Assembly: GCA_913042035.1 (NCBI GenBank)
Contig: CAJWIN010000003.1
Coordinates: 1-52,663 of the forward strand
DNA: 52,663 nucleotides
Direction of reading: 5' to 3'
Source: an uncultured Gammaproteobacteria bacterium
GTDB taxonomy: Bacteria > Pseudomonadota > Gammaproteobacteria > Poriferisulfidales > GCA-002705445
This document shows positions 9,878 to 20,744 of the stretch, piece after piece. Made by a program: the position numbers and the translations under genes. The stretch's first letter is position 1. The number at the start of each line of letters is the position of its first letter. The notes under the pieces were generated by a model, which had not been told where the DNA came from, made no database searches, and was given only the letters and a program-made list of their open reading frames with translations.

Positions 9878-10716
9878 TATTGGATTATAGCAGATAAAAA
9901 ATAACTAAATATTAGGAAAACTGGAGCAGCAGCTAATAGACCATCTACTCTATCCAAAATACCGCCATGACCTGGCAAGATATTTCCAGTATCTTTTTTT
10001 CCAGAACGCCTTTTTATTAAACTAATAAATAAATCACCAAATGCCGAAACTAAAACAGTAAAAAATGTCAAAAACATAACTTTAACTATGAAATTAAGAT
10101 CATAATTCTCAAACAAACAATATCCCAAGGCTGCAAGTAGGCAAATAATTAATGAGCCTATAAAACCTTCTTTAGTTTTATTAGGACTAATAACTTTAAA
10201 GAAAGGATTTTTACCGTACTTTTTTCCAATAAAAAAAGCAGAAATATCGCCTATTGCAACTATCGATATCAAATATATTAAAGCTTTATGAGAGTACAAA
10301 TAAATTGTATAAAGAGAGCAATAAAATGAGCTAATAACTAACAAAAATGTAAAAAAATAAAATATATTAAACATTTTTATTTGATCAATTATTTTTATAT
10401 TTGCCAAATAAAATATTATATATAACCAAAATAAAACAGAAGGGATAATCAAAAAAATCCAAGCACTATTTTTTATAAGAATATTTGAAATAAAGATAGA
10501 TATAAAAACTGTAGCAATAAAATAATAATGTTTCTTATTATTAGTTTCTTTTGTAGAGCTATAAAAACACATTTTAGAAATTTCAAAAGAAGATATAAAA
10601 ATTATTATATTTAAAAACATTCTTATTACAACGTCATTAGAATATAAAATAATTAAAATAATTAAAGGATATATCAATAATGCTGTTAAAGTTCTCTTCT
10701 GTAAATTATTTAACAT
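9877..10716 (-). CDS. cdsA: Phosphatidate cytidylyltransferase
   Basis: 'VIAIGDISAFFIGKKYGK...SPNKTKEGFIGSL' and 'DTGNILPGHGGILDRVDGLL'. Confidence 0.95.
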   Translation of the reverse strand: MLNNLQKRTLTALLIYPLIILIILYSNDVVIRMFLNIIIFISSFEISKMCFYSSTKETNNKKHYYFIATVFISIFISNILIKNSAWIFLIIPSVLFWLYIIFYLANIKIIDQIKMFNIFYFFTFLLVISSFYCSLYTIYLYSHKALIYLISIVAIGDISAFFIGKKYGKNPFFKVISPNKTKEGFIGSLIICLLAALGYCLFENYDLNFIVKVMFLTFFTVLVSAFGDLFISLIKRRSGKKDTGNILPGHGGILDRVDGLLAAAPVFLIFSYFLSAIIQ

Positions 10717-10719
10717 GCC

Positions 10720-11403
10720 TTATGACTTTCCAAACTTTCTATCAACAGAACTAAACCAATCCAAAGCTTTAAAAAAATTATTTTTACTAAAATTTGGCCA
10801 CAATATATCTGTAAAATAAAGCTCTGCATAAGACGATTGCCAAATAATAAAATTACTTATTCTTTTAAATCCGCCTGTTCTAATAAGTAAATCAACTTCT
10901 GGAAGATCTTTTGAATACATAAATTTTTCGAAATTAGGATTTTTATACCTCTCTTTTAATGCTTTATTTACAGCTTGTCTAATATCTTGCTTACCTCCAT
11001 AATTCAAAGCTACAAATAAATTTAAGCTGTTATTTTTTTTTGTCGTATTTTCCAAGAACTGCGTATTTTCTTTAATCTTTTTTGGAAGTTTGCTTAAATC
11101 TCCAATAAATCTAATTTTTATTTTATTCTCATATAAAAATTGCTTTTCCTCTGCAAACGAATAAAAAAAAATATCAAATAAGTTTTTTAATTCTAATCTT
11201 GATCTTGTTAAATTTTCGTTACTAAGAGCAAATAAAGTTAGGTTTTTTATATTTTTATCAACGGCACATTGAATTATTTTTTTGGCAGACTTAACTCCAG
11301 CTTTATGGCCTTCTTTTACATTTAAATTATTTTTTTTTGACCACGTCCTATTTCCATCCATTATTATTGCAACATGATTTGGAATATTTTTTGACAATTT
11401 CAT
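10720..11403 (-). CDS. uppS: Isoprenyl (undecaprenyl diphosphate) synthase
   Basis: 'NHVAIIMDGNRTWSKK...GHKAGVKS', 'LLIRTGGFKRISNFIIWQSSYAELYF'. Confidence 0.95.
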   Translation of the reverse strand: MKLSKNIPNHVAIIMDGNRTWSKKNNLNVKEGHKAGVKSAKKIIQCAVDKNIKNLTLFALSNENLTRSRLELKNLFDIFFYSFAEEKQFLYENKIKIRFIGDLSKLPKKIKENTQFLENTTKKNNSLNLFVALNYGGKQDIRQAVNKALKERYKNPNFEKFMYSKDLPEVDLLIRTGGFKRISNFIIWQSSYAELYFTDILWPNFSKNNFFKALDWFSSVDRKFGKS

Positions 11404-11407
11404 AATT

Positions 11408-11965
11408 TTATACTTGAATTAAATCTGTCTCTTTATCTTTTAAAATATCTTCTACATTTGCTATATGCTGATCTGTAAGTTTTTGTATACTTTCATTCAT
11501 ATTTTTTTCATCGTCTTCTGAAATTTCTTTCTTTTTCACTAAATCTTTTGCTTTTGCATTTGCATCTCTTCTAATATTTCTTATTGCCACCCTAGTTTGT
11601 TCAGCTTCATTTTTAACAAGTTTTATATAATCCATTCTTCTTTCTTCAGTCAATGGAGGTAAAGGAATTCTTATGTTTGTTCCTGCTACTGCTGGATTTA
11701 GGCCTAAGTCTGAATTTAAAATTGCTGTTTCTACTTTACTAACCATATCCTTTTCCCAAACTACAAGTAATAATGTTCTAGCATCCTCAGCTTTTATACT
11801 TGAAACTTGTGATAAAGGACTTTCATTTCCATAGTAATCTACTTTAATATTATCTAAAATTGAAGGGTGAGCTCTTCCTGTTCTAATTTTTGCTAAATTA
11901 TTTTTAAAGGATTCGACTGATTTGGCCATTTTTTGTTCTGACTCTTTTTTTATATTCTCAAGCAT
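11408..11965 (-). CDS. frr: Ribosome recycling factor
   Basis: '[21 protein letters not shown]', '[13 protein letters not shown]'. Confidence 0.97.
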   Translation of the reverse strand: MLENIKKESEQKMAKSVESFKNNLAKIRTGRAHPSILDNIKVDYYGNESPLSQVSSIKAEDARTLLLVVWEKDMVSKVETAILNSDLGLNPAVAGTNIRIPLPPLTEERRMDYIKLVKNEAEQTRVAIRNIRRDANAKAKDLVKKKEISEDDEKNMNESIQKLTDQHIANVEDILKDKETDLIQV

Positions 11966-11968
11966 AAC

Positions 11969-12667
11969 TTATTTTATTATAGTTCCTGTTTCTTCACCGT
12001 TAATAATGCTCATTAACGCACCCTTTTTCAACATATTAAATACTCTTAATGGTAAATTATTTTCTTTACATAAAACTACTGCAGTAGTATCCATAACTTC
12101 AAGTTCTTCACTCAAAACTTGATTATATGTTAATTTCTTATAAAACTTTGCATCATCATATTTTTTTGGGTCTTTGTTATAAACACCATCAACTTTTGTT
12201 GCTTTTAAGACCATGTCAGCATTTATCTCTATCGCTCTTAAGCTGGCAGCTGTGTCAGTAGTAAAAAAAGGATTACCTGTTCCAGCAGCGAAAATTACAA
12301 CACGGTTTTTTTCTAAATGCCTAATCGCTCTTCTTCTTATATAGTCTTCCGATATCTGATTTATTCTTACAGCTGACATTACTCTGCATTGCACGCCTAG
12401 TTTTTCTATTGCGTCTTGTAGCGCTAATGAGTTGATAACCGTCGCTAACATACCGATATTATCTCCAGTAACTCTATCTAAGCCTGCTTCTGCTAAGCCA
12501 GCTCCTCTAAATATATTGCCTCCCCCTACTACAACCGCTAACTGATTTTTGGTTTTACTAACTTCTACGATATTTTCAGAAATTTCGCTTACAATATCAG
12601 GGTCAATACCGTAATTATATTTACCAATAAGTGCTTCACCGCTTAATTTTAATAAATACCTTTTCAT
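11969..12667 (-). CDS. pyrH: UMP kinase
   Basis: '[10 protein letters not shown]', '[42 protein letters not shown]'. Confidence 0.97.
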   Translation of the reverse strand: MKRYLLKLSGEALIGKYNYGIDPDIVSEISENIVEVSKTKNQLAVVVGGGNIFRGAGLAEAGLDRVTGDNIGMLATVINSLALQDAIEKLGVQCRVMSAVRINQISEDYIRRRAIRHLEKNRVVIFAAGTGNPFFTTDTAASLRAIEINADMVLKATKVDGVYNKDPKKYDDAKFYKKLTYNQVLSEELEVMDTTAVVLCKENNLPLRVFNMLKKGALMSIINGEETGTIIK

Positions 12668-12673
12668 AAAAAA

Positions 12674-13555
12674 CTATTTTTTTATTTGTGCCATAACTTC
12701 ATCTGCAAAATTTTCATCTTTCTTCTCAACTCCTTCTCCAACTTCGAATCTATAAAATGATAAAATTTGATTATCATTTTGTTCTAAAAGTTTACCAACT
12801 GAAATTTCGCTATCTTTAACAAACGGCTGTTCGATAAGTGTAACTTCTGAAACATACTTTTTTATTTTACCTTCAACCATTTTTTCTATTATTTCTTTTG
12901 GCTTCCCACTTTCTTGAGCCTGAGCCATATATATTTCTTTTTCTTTATTTAAGTCTTCTTTAGATATATCGTTAGGACTTAACGCTTTTGGTTTCATTGC
13001 AGCAATATGCATACAAATATCTTTTGCTAGATCTTCATTTTCTTTTTGCAGTAAAACAGCAACACCAATTTTAGTGCCGTGAATGTAATGACCAATATAC
13101 GACCCATCACTTTCTATATTTTGAATTCTTCTGATTTGAACATTTTCTCCTACTTTGCTAACTAATTCGAGTCTAACATCCTCAATAGTTTTTCCATTTA
13201 GATCTTTTGATTTATAAAATTTTTCTATATCTCCTTTGTAATTTTGTAGTGAGACATCTGAGATTTTTTTTACGAATTCTAGAAAATTTTTATCTTTTGC
13301 TACAAAATCTGTCTCGCAATTTATTTCTATTATGTTGGCTGTATTTTTATCATCGCTTAATGATAAAGCTATCACTCCCTCTGCAGCAATTCTAGACGAT
13401 TTCTTATCTGCTTTAGCTTGTCCAGCTTTTCTCATCTCTTCAACAGCTTTCTCCATGTCGCCCGAAGAATTTATAAGCGCTTTTTTGCACTCCATCATTC
13501 CTGCTCCAGTTCTGTCTCTTAATTCTTTTACCATTTGTGCATTTATATTACTCAT
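12674..13555 (-). CDS. tsf: Elongation factor Ts
   Basis: 'VKELRDRTGAGMMECKKAL', 'INCETDFVAKDKNF', 'HIAAMKPKAL'. Confidence 0.97.
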   Translation of the reverse strand: MSNINAQMVKELRDRTGAGMMECKKALINSSGDMEKAVEEMRKAGQAKADKKSSRIAAEGVIALSLSDDKNTANIIEINCETDFVAKDKNFLEFVKKISDVSLQNYKGDIEKFYKSKDLNGKTIEDVRLELVSKVGENVQIRRIQNIESDGSYIGHYIHGTKIGVAVLLQKENEDLAKDICMHIAAMKPKALSPNDISKEDLNKEKEIYMAQAQESGKPKEIIEKMVEGKIKKYVSEVTLIEQPFVKDSEISVGKLLEQNDNQILSFYRFEVGEGVEKKDENFADEVMAQIKK

Positions 13556-13606
13556 TTTTATCTCTCTAAAAAATTTATTTAAATAGTTAACATGTTTTAT
13601 TTACCG

Positions 13607-14494
13607 CTATTCAATGGAATCTTTTTCTATCACTTTTTTGGTAGCGACTTTTTTAGTAGCGACTTTTTTTGTGGCGACTTTTTTTGTGGCGACTTTTTTA
13701 GTAGCGACTTTTTTCTTTTTAACCACTACTTTTTCATCTGGCATATTTTTAGTACTTGAAGACATTATCTCTTCTTCAGTTATTTTAGGTTTTTGTGTTT
13801 TTAAGAATTCTTGGCCTTTTTTAACTGCCGCAGATATTTCAGTACAATATAAATTTATTGCCCTCATAGAATCATCATTGCCTGGAAAAAAGTAATCGAT
13901 ATTATCAAAGGAGTTATTTGTATCAACTACAGCAATTATTGGTATATTTAATTTCATAGCTTCTTTAACAGCTATATCTTCATATCCAACATCAATAATA
14001 AATAAAACATCAGGAATTGATTTCATGTCTTTGATACCGCCTAAACTATTATTTAATTTTTCTATTTCACGAGACTGAAGCAGCTGCTCTTTTTTAGTTA
14101 ATTCCTGGTTATCTTTTTCTGAATCTTCCTCTAACGATTTAAGTCTTTTGATTGACTGTCTAACAGTATTGAAGTTTGTCAACATCCCACCTAGCCATCT
14201 ATGATTTACATATGGCATATTACAATCTATGGCGGCCGTTGAAATACTATCTCTAGCGGCCCTTTTTGTTCCTACAAATAAAATCTTTCCCCCTTTAGAA
14301 GAAATTTTTTCAGCAAATGCGCATGCTTCTTTCATTAGAGGCACTGTCTGCTGAATATCAATTATGTGTATGTGATTTTTATTTCCATATATATACGGAG
14401 CCATTTTGGGATTCCAATAGCTTGTTTGATGGCCGAAGTGAACTCCCGCTTCTAATAAAGCAGGTATTGTTATATCTGTCATGTTTATCTCCAA
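13607..14494 (-). CDS. rpsB: 30S ribosomal protein S2 with a repetitive Lys-rich C-terminal tail (annotated Met may be 4 codons upstream of the true start)
   Basis: 'ALLEAGVHFGHQTSYWNPKMAPYIYG', 'VNHRWLGGMLTNF'; C-terminus (VATKK)x5. Confidence 0.96.
   Translation of the reverse strand: MEINMTDITIPALLEAGVHFGHQTSYWNPKMAPYIYGNKNHIHIIDIQQTVPLMKEACAFAEKISSKGGKILFVGTKRAARDSISTAAIDCNMPYVNHRWLGGMLTNFNTVRQSIKRLKSLEEDSEKDNQELTKKEQLLQSREIEKLNNSLGGIKDMKSIPDVLFIIDVGYEDIAVKEAMKLNIPIIAVVDTNNSFDNIDYFFPGNDDSMRAINLYCTEISAAVKKGQEFLKTQKPKITEEEIMSSSTKNMPDEKVVVKKKKVATKKVATKKVATKKVATKKVATKKVIEKDSIE
13634..13708 (-). repeat. Five tandem in-frame 15-bp units encoding VATKK in rpsB
   Basis: Direct read: units ttttttggtagcgac / ttttttagtagcgac / tttttttgtggcgac / tttttttgtggcgac / ttttttagtagcgac. 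Confidence 0.95.
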
Positions 14495-14584
14495 GGGTTA
14501 ATTATCACCTGAAATAAGTTATATAGCTTATTCAAAAGCACCCAATATAACTCTTATTAATTCCAAGCTAGTTTTTAAAATACT

Positions 14585-14611
14585 GAGTAAGTTTATATCA
14601 TAGACTTACTC
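14585..14611. promoter_or_regulatory. Inverted repeat GAGTAAGT-N11-ACTTACTC in the divergent rpsB/map intergenic region
   Basis: Perfect 8-bp arms; a TATAAT hexamer lies just downstream at 14625-14630, 34 nt before the map start codon. Confidence 0.6.
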
Positions 14612-14663
14612 TTGCAACAATCGGTATAATAATGGTTAATTATACCTTAAACAACCATATATT

Positions 14664-15422
14664 ATGATAAAAAATTCCACAGAAATCGAAAAAATGAGAG
14701 TTGCTGGAAATTTAGCATCAAAAGTCCTTCTAATGATAGAAGAATATGTGAAACCAGGCATATCTACTGAGGAGTTAGATAGCATTTGTCATAATTTCAT
14801 TATAAATGATCTTGACTGTATCCCTGCGCCATTAAATTACAGAGGATTTCCAAAGTCAATTTGCACATCAATTAACCATCAGGTTTGTCATGGTATTCCT
14901 GACAAGAGGATTTTAAAAAAACAAGATATCGTAAATATTGATATTACTGTTATTAAAGATGGTTATCATGGCGATACAAGTAAAATGTTCTATGTTGGTA
15001 AACCCTCAATACAAGCAAAGAGACTTGTAGAATTAACATATGATGCTCTAAAAATAGGCATTAGAACTGTTAAACCAGGGGCGACTATTGGAGACATTGG
15101 TCATAATATTCAGCATTTTGCTGAAAAAAATCATTGTTCAGTAGTTCGTGAATATTGTGGCCATGGCATTGGTAAAGAGTTCCATGAAGAACCTCAAATA
15201 TTACATTATGGAAAAGAGGGAGAGGGAATTAAATTAAAAGAAGGAATGACGTTTACAATTGAACCAATGATAAATTTTGGTAAAAAAGAGGTAAAGCTTT
15301 TGCCTGATAATTGGACAGTGGTTACTAAAGACCATAGCTTGTCAGCACAATGGGAACATACAATTCTTGTAACAAAAAATGGTTATGAAGTATTAACTAT
15401 GAGACCTGAAGAAAACATATAA
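14664..15422 (+). CDS. map: Type I methionine aminopeptidase
   Basis: 'PAPLNYRGFPKSICTSINHQVCHGIP', 'YCGHGIGKEFHEEP', 'MTFTIEPM'. Confidence 0.97.
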   Translation: MIKNSTEIEKMRVAGNLASKVLLMIEEYVKPGISTEELDSICHNFIINDLDCIPAPLNYRGFPKSICTSINHQVCHGIPDKRILKKQDIVNIDITVIKDGYHGDTSKMFYVGKPSIQAKRLVELTYDALKIGIRTVKPGATIGDIGHNIQHFAEKNHCSVVREYCGHGIGKEFHEEPQILHYGKEGEGIKLKEGMTFTIEPMINFGKKEVKLLPDNWTVVTKDHSLSAQWEHTILVTKNGYEVLTMRPEENI

Positions 15423-18010
15423 TGTCAAAAAAAAAATTTATAAATCATTTTTCTTTTTCAAAAAATAAAAAAAATATAATTAATGACTATATTTATGCTG
15501 AGTATAAGAAAAATACAAGTGTAAAAAAATTATTAAAATATAAATCTAGCTTAGTCGACAGTTTAATTAAAAATTTTTGGAAGAACAATAATCTTCACTC
15601 AAGAAAAATCTGCTTGATTGCTGTTGGTGGATACGGAAGATCAGAATTATACCCGTTTTCTGATATAGATATATTAATTCTTATTGAGAATTATAACGAT
15701 GATCTAATGATCAAAAATATAGAAAATTTAATAGCTGACATATGGCATCTTAAAAACTCGGTTGGCCATGCTGTTAGAACTATAGATGAATGTATTACTA
15801 AAATTAACCAAGACTCTACAATATATACAAATTTATTAGATAGAAGATTAATAGTTGGGGATAAAAATTTATATAAAAAACTCCATATAAATATTGAAGA
15901 TAGGCACGTATGGTCCAAAAGGAAATTTTTTTTAGCAAAAAAACTTGAGCAAGAAAATAGATATAAAAAATACTCAAATACTGGCTACCTTTTAGAGCCA
16001 AACATTAAAGAAGGTCCGGGCGGCTTCAGAGATTTACAAACATTAATGTGGATTGCAAAAAGAAATTTTAAGGTAAATTCTTTATCTGCTTTATATAATC
16101 TAAGTATTATTTCTAAAAAAGAATATTTGTCATTATTGCGTTCTGAAAGATTTCTATCAAAAACAAGATTTTTGCTCCATTATATTCATGATAAATCAGA
16201 AGAAAGACTTTATTTTGCAAGTCAAAAAAGCCTTGCTGAATTATTTGGTTATAACTGTAAAACAAATGAAGGTGTCGAGAAATTTATGCAAATCTTTTAT
16301 AAGCATATTACAAATATTAAACAGCTAAACGAAATATTACTTAAATATATTGAGCATCAGGAAAAGAATTTTATCGAAGATGATGGTAAAAATATTGGAA
16401 AATATTTTTGTATAAAAAATAATTCAATAAGCGTAAAAAATAAAGATGTATTTGTTAAAGATCCAAGTAAAATCTTTGAAATATTTTTACTCAAGGATGA
16501 AAATGATAATTTGTATGATATTTCAGCTAACACAATAAGGTTTATTAGAGAAAGCTTAACTTTAATTGATAATAATTTCAGGAATAATATAAAAAATAAA
16601 GAACTATTTATTAGTATTTTTTATCAAAAAAAAGGGGTTATTAAATCCTTAAGAAAAATGAACGATTATGGTGTTTTGGCAGCCTATTTAAAACCATTTG
16701 GTAAAATTGTAGGTATGATGCAATTTGATTTATTTCATATTTATACTGTAGATGAACACACATTATCTGTAGTATCCAATACTAGGTTTATGAGCACTAA
16801 TGATTGCAAAGATAAATATAGTTTTGTTTATGAAATTTTCAAAAAACTTTCATCCCCAGAAATCCTATACCTTGGAGCATTATTTCATGATATAGGCAAA
16901 GGAAATAAAAAAGACCATTCTAAAGTTGGCGCAATAGAATCTTTAAAATTTTGTGAATCTCATGGTATGAATAAGCATCAGTCCGAGATGGTGTGCTGGT
17001 TGGTAGAAAATCATTTATTAATGTCTTTAACAACACAAAAGAAAGACATTAACGACGATGAGATTATTAAAGATTTTGCAGATATTGTTAAAACTCAAGA
17101 GAGATTAGATTATTTATATTTGCTAACAATAGCTGATATTCGAGGAACAAATCCAGACTTATATACTGACTGGAAGGATTCTCTACTTAAAAAGTTATAC
17201 CTATCTTCTAAAGCATACTTTCGAAAAAATACATTTGATAATAAAAAACCAGATAGGTACCTCAAAAATTTAAAAAAGACAGTTGAAGATATGCTTGATA
17301 AAAAAATTAATAAAAATGATTTTGAAAAAACTTGGGCTTTGATGAATACCGATTACTTGAGAAGACATAGTGATGATGAAATCGCATGGCATATGGAATT
17401 AATATATAAAAATGCTCCTAATAATGCCTTATCAATAAGAAATAGTGAAATTAAAGGTTGTACAGAACTAACTATCTTCCAAAATATTAGAAAAAATATA
17501 TTTTCATATATAGCTAATATGATTGATAACTTAAATATAAACATAGTGGATGCACGAATTATAACTTTAAATAACAATCAAGCCTTAGACACATACTTGC
17601 TTTTAAGCGAAGAAGGAAAATTTATTAAGGATAAATATACTTTAAATTTTTTAAAGGATAAAATTAATACTGTTCTTCAAGATTCACAATATAAAGTTAG
17701 TAAAGTTACAAAGAGGCAGACCCGAAATGTCGCTAGTTTCAAAAAATTTATTAATGTTAATATCGTAAGAAAATCAAACAATTTTTTATTAGAAGTTAGT
17801 GCGCTTGATCATCCTGGCCTCTTATCAAAAATATGTGAATCAATGGATAGTTGTAATCTAATGGTAAAAGATGCGAAAATAGCGACTTTAGGAGAGGAAG
17901 CTAATGATATTTTTCTAGTGGTTCCTGCTAATAATGAAATTTATTTAGATACTGATATTGATATGATTAAGCATAATATTGAGCAAAAAATTTCAGAGTT
18001 ATATAATTAA
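15422..18010 (+). CDS. glnD: [Protein-PII] uridylyltransferase / bifunctional GlnD
   Basis: '[21 protein letters not shown]', HD domain '[20 protein letters not shown]', C-terminal ACT repeats; map-glnD-dapD synteny. Confidence 0.95.
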   Translation: MSKKKFINHFSFSKNKKNIINDYIYAEYKKNTSVKKLLKYKSSLVDSLIKNFWKNNNLHSRKICLIAVGGYGRSELYPFSDIDILILIENYNDDLMIKNIENLIADIWHLKNSVGHAVRTIDECITKINQDSTIYTNLLDRRLIVGDKNLYKKLHINIEDRHVWSKRKFFLAKKLEQENRYKKYSNTGYLLEPNIKEGPGGFRDLQTLMWIAKRNFKVNSLSALYNLSIISKKEYLSLLRSERFLSKTRFLLHYIHDKSEERLYFASQKSLAELFGYNCKTNEGVEKFMQIFYKHITNIKQLNEILLKYIEHQEKNFIEDDGKNIGKYFCIKNNSISVKNKDVFVKDPSKIFEIFLLKDENDNLYDISANTIRFIRESLTLIDNNFRNNIKNKELFISIFYQKKGVIKSLRKMNDYGVLAAYLKPFGKIVGMMQFDLFHIYTVDEHTLSVVSNTRFMSTNDCKDKYSFVYEIFKKLSSPEILYLGALFHDIGKGNKKDHSKVGAIESLKFCESHGMNKHQSEMVCWLVENHLLMSLTTQKKDINDDEIIKDFADIVKTQERLDYLYLLTIADIRGTNPDLYTDWKDSLLKKLYLSSKAYFRKNTFDNKKPDRYLKNLKKTVEDMLDKKINKNDFEKTWALMNTDYLRRHSDDEIAWHMELIYKNAPNNALSIRNSEIKGCTELTIFQNIRKNIFSYIANMIDNLNINIVDARIITLNNNQALDTYLLLSEEGKFIKDKYTLNFLKDKINTVLQDSQYKVSKVTKRQTRNVASFKKFINVNIVRKSNNFLLEVSALDHPGLLSKICESMDSCNLMVKDAKIATLGEEANDIFLVVPANNEIYLDTDIDMIKHNIEQKISELYN

Positions 18011-18024
18011 TTAAGAGGGTTAAA

Positions 18025-18843
18025 ATGATAAAAGAAATAATTGATGCCGGCTACGATGATTTATCTAAATCCATAGATATTTCAAAAAATACTGAGTTAG
18101 TTAATGCAGTTAATAATACTTTAAAAGAGCTTAATGAAGGAAAAATTAGAGTTGCTGAAAAAATTAATTCTGAGTGGATTGTTAATGATTGGATAAAGAA
18201 AGCTATATTAATTTATTTTAGCTTTTCAAAAAATTCTGTTGTAAAAGGCGCTGAATCAGACTTTTATGATAAAGTTCCTCTTAAATATACAAATTTAACT
18301 GAGAAAGAGGCTTTAGAAAATAAAGTTAGAATTGTTCCGAGCGCAACAGCTAGATATGGATCTTATCAAGCTCCTGGTGTAATACTAATGCCATCATATG
18401 TAAACATTGGGGCCTATGTTGATCAATATACGATGGTAGATACTTGGGTAACCGTTGGATCTTGCGCTCAAATCGGTAAAAATGTTCACTTGTCTGGAGG
18501 TGTTGGGATTGGTGGAGTTCTAGAACCACTTCAAGCCACCCCAACTATAATCGAAGACAATTGCTTTATAGGAGCAAGATCTGAGATTGTTGAAGGAGTC
18601 ATAGTTGAGAAAGGCTCGGTAATATCCATGGGGGTATACATAGGTAAAAGTACAAGAATATATGATAGAAGTACCGGAGAAATTTCTTACGGATTAATAC
18701 CTGCTGGTTCTGTTGTTGTTTCAGGTAATCTTCCATCAAAAGATGGAAAGTACAGTATGTATGCGGCAATAATTGTAAAAAAAGTTGATGAAAAAACTCT
18801 TTCTAAAGTAGGTATTAATAACATTTTAAGGGATCTAGATTAA
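18025..18843 (+). CDS. dapD: 2,3,4,5-tetrahydropyridine-2,6-dicarboxylate N-succinyltransferase
   Basis: '[50 protein letters not shown]'. Confidence 0.97.
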   Translation: MIKEIIDAGYDDLSKSIDISKNTELVNAVNNTLKELNEGKIRVAEKINSEWIVNDWIKKAILIYFSFSKNSVVKGAESDFYDKVPLKYTNLTEKEALENKVRIVPSATARYGSYQAPGVILMPSYVNIGAYVDQYTMVDTWVTVGSCAQIGKNVHLSGGVGIGGVLEPLQATPTIIEDNCFIGARSEIVEGVIVEKGSVISMGVYIGKSTRIYDRSTGEISYGLIPAGSVVVSGNLPSKDGKYSMYAAIIVKKVDEKTLSKVGINNILRDLD

Positions 18844-19979
18844 TGGCTAATATTTCTAATGTTGAAACTATCGCTAAAAAGTTAATAGAAAAAAAATCTG
18901 TAACTCCTAATGATGATGGTTGTCAAGAATATATAAAGGATGAATTATCAGACTATGGATTTAAACATGAAAATATTAATTTAGAAGACGTAAAAAATAT
19001 CTGGCTCAGAAAAGGTTTTGATAGTCCATTACTAGTTTTTGCAGGCCATACAGATGTTGTGCCTCCTGGAAATATAGATGAGTGGGAAACAAAACCGTTT
19101 GAACCTAAAGTAAAAAATAATATTTTATATGGTAGAGGTGCATCCGATATGAAATCAAGTATTTCTGCGATGATTTCTGCAGCACAAAAGTTTGTTGAAA
19201 ATAATCCTAATCACAAAGGTTCTATAGGTTTTTTGTTAACTAGCGATGAGGAAGGTCCTGCAAAGTATGGCACCCAAAAAGTTATAGAAAAATTTAAAAA
19301 AGATAATATAGAAATTGATTACTGTATTGTAGGCGAACCGACAAGTAGTGAAAAATTTGGTGATACCATAAAAAATGGTAGGAGAGGATCTTTGACAGGA
19401 CACTTAAAAATCATAGGTATTCAAGGTCATATTGCATATCCAGAACTAGCTAAAAATCCTATTCATATTGCTGGCTCATTAATAAATGAATTAAATGATT
19501 ATAAATGGGATGATGGAAATAAATATTTCCCTAAGACTTCTTTTCAAATATCTTCTGTTAAATCTGATGAAGTAGCATCAAATATGATACCCAGATCAAT
19601 TGATATTGTTTTCAATTTAAGATTTTCTAGTGAATTAACGCAAGATGACATAAAAAATAATTTTAAAAATATAATTTCAAATTTTGACTGTGAATACGAA
19701 GTTGATTGGAATTGCTCTGCAGAGCCTTTTATTACCAGCGAAGGATATCTAACAAAAGTTCTCCAAGAGGCAATAAAAGAAACTGTGAATATCGATTCAA
19801 ATTTATCTACAACTGGAGGCACGTCAGATGCAAGATTTATTTCGCAACACGCAAAAGAAACTGTTGAGTTTGGACCTTTAAATAAGACAGCTCATAAAAT
19901 CAATGAGAATATTGATTTACATAATTTAATTGATTTAGAAAAGATATACTATGCAGTTTTAAGTAAAATTTTATTATAA
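18843..19979 (+). CDS. dapE: Succinyl-diaminopimelate desuccinylase
   Basis: 'FAGHTDVVPPGNIDEWETKPFEP', 'LYGRGASDMKSSI', 'LTSDEEGPAKYGT', 'TGGTSDARF'. Confidence 0.96.
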   Translation: MANISNVETIAKKLIEKKSVTPNDDGCQEYIKDELSDYGFKHENINLEDVKNIWLRKGFDSPLLVFAGHTDVVPPGNIDEWETKPFEPKVKNNILYGRGASDMKSSISAMISAAQKFVENNPNHKGSIGFLLTSDEEGPAKYGTQKVIEKFKKDNIEIDYCIVGEPTSSEKFGDTIKNGRRGSLTGHLKIIGIQGHIAYPELAKNPIHIAGSLINELNDYKWDDGNKYFPKTSFQISSVKSDEVASNMIPRSIDIVFNLRFSSELTQDDIKNNFKNIISNFDCEYEVDWNCSAEPFITSEGYLTKVLQEAIKETVNIDSNLSTTGGTSDARFISQHAKETVEFGPLNKTAHKINENIDLHNLIDLEKIYYAVLSKILL

Positions 19980-20744
19980 ATTTTTTTCACACAATGAGCT
20001 AAACTCTTTCCAATGCTCTTTATCAGATTTATCTAGAAAACTAAATATTTCCTCTAATAATTTTTCATATTCATCTGAAGTAATACTATTTGAAATTAAT
20101 TGGTACCTTAAAAAAACAAAATATGTATTAAGTACATCTGTTTCACAATAGTCTCTTATTTTCTTAATTTCATTTGCTAAATAATAGTCAGTGACTTTAC
20201 TACCGTCAATACCGTATTTTCCTGGTGCTCCTATAAGTTGCGCAATATCTGTCAGAGATGCTGGTTTTTTAAAACCTGAAATAACATCCATCAAATCTAA
20301 ATGCCTATCATGATATCTATTTAAATAATTATTCCATTTAAACTCTCTGTCGTCATCTCCTTTGTCCCAATATTTAATTGATGAAATTCCATGGATTAGT
20401 GCACGATAATGAATAACTGGTGAATCAAAACCCTTTCCATTCCAACTTACAAGCTGTGGCTGATATTTATCTATAGCTGAAAAAAATAACTTTAAAAGAT
20501 CGCTTTCTTTTGACTCTTCATCTCCTAGTGACAGTAAAGATAATTTTTCGTTATTTTTATATAAAACTGAAATAGCAACTATTTTATGAAGATGCAAAGG
20601 CTGAAACATAGTTCCATTTTTTTGAAATTGAGTATGCTCCATTGCTTTAATGATATCTTTTTCACTCAAATCTTTTAAGTCTAAAAGTTTAGCTCCACCA
20701 GAAGTATCTGGAACTGTTTCAATGTCAAAAATTAAGGCATTCAT
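19974..20744 (-). CDS. Predicted PolB-like 3'-5' exonuclease (DEDD superfamily)
   Basis: 'ALIFDIETVPD' (DxE), 'LVSWNGKGFDSPVIHYRAL', 'YHDRHLDLMDVI', 'YCETDVLNTYFVFLRYQLI'. Confidence 0.85.
   Translation of the reverse strand: MNALIFDIETVPDTSGGAKLLDLKDLSEKDIIKAMEHTQFQKNGTMFQPLHLHKIVAISVLYKNNEKLSLLSLGDEESKESDLLKLFFSAIDKYQPQLVSWNGKGFDSPVIHYRALIHGISSIKYWDKGDDDREFKWNNYLNRYHDRHLDLMDVISGFKKPASLTDIAQLIGAPGKYGIDGSKVTDYYLANEIKKIRDYCETDVLNTYFVFLRYQLISNSITSDEYEKLLEEIFSFLDKSDKEHWKEFSSLCEKNL

Noticed and set aside
13634-13708. Tandem repeats resembling a small CRISPR or satellite array
   Set aside because: 15-bp contiguous units without spacers, in frame inside rpsB; they encode VATKK.
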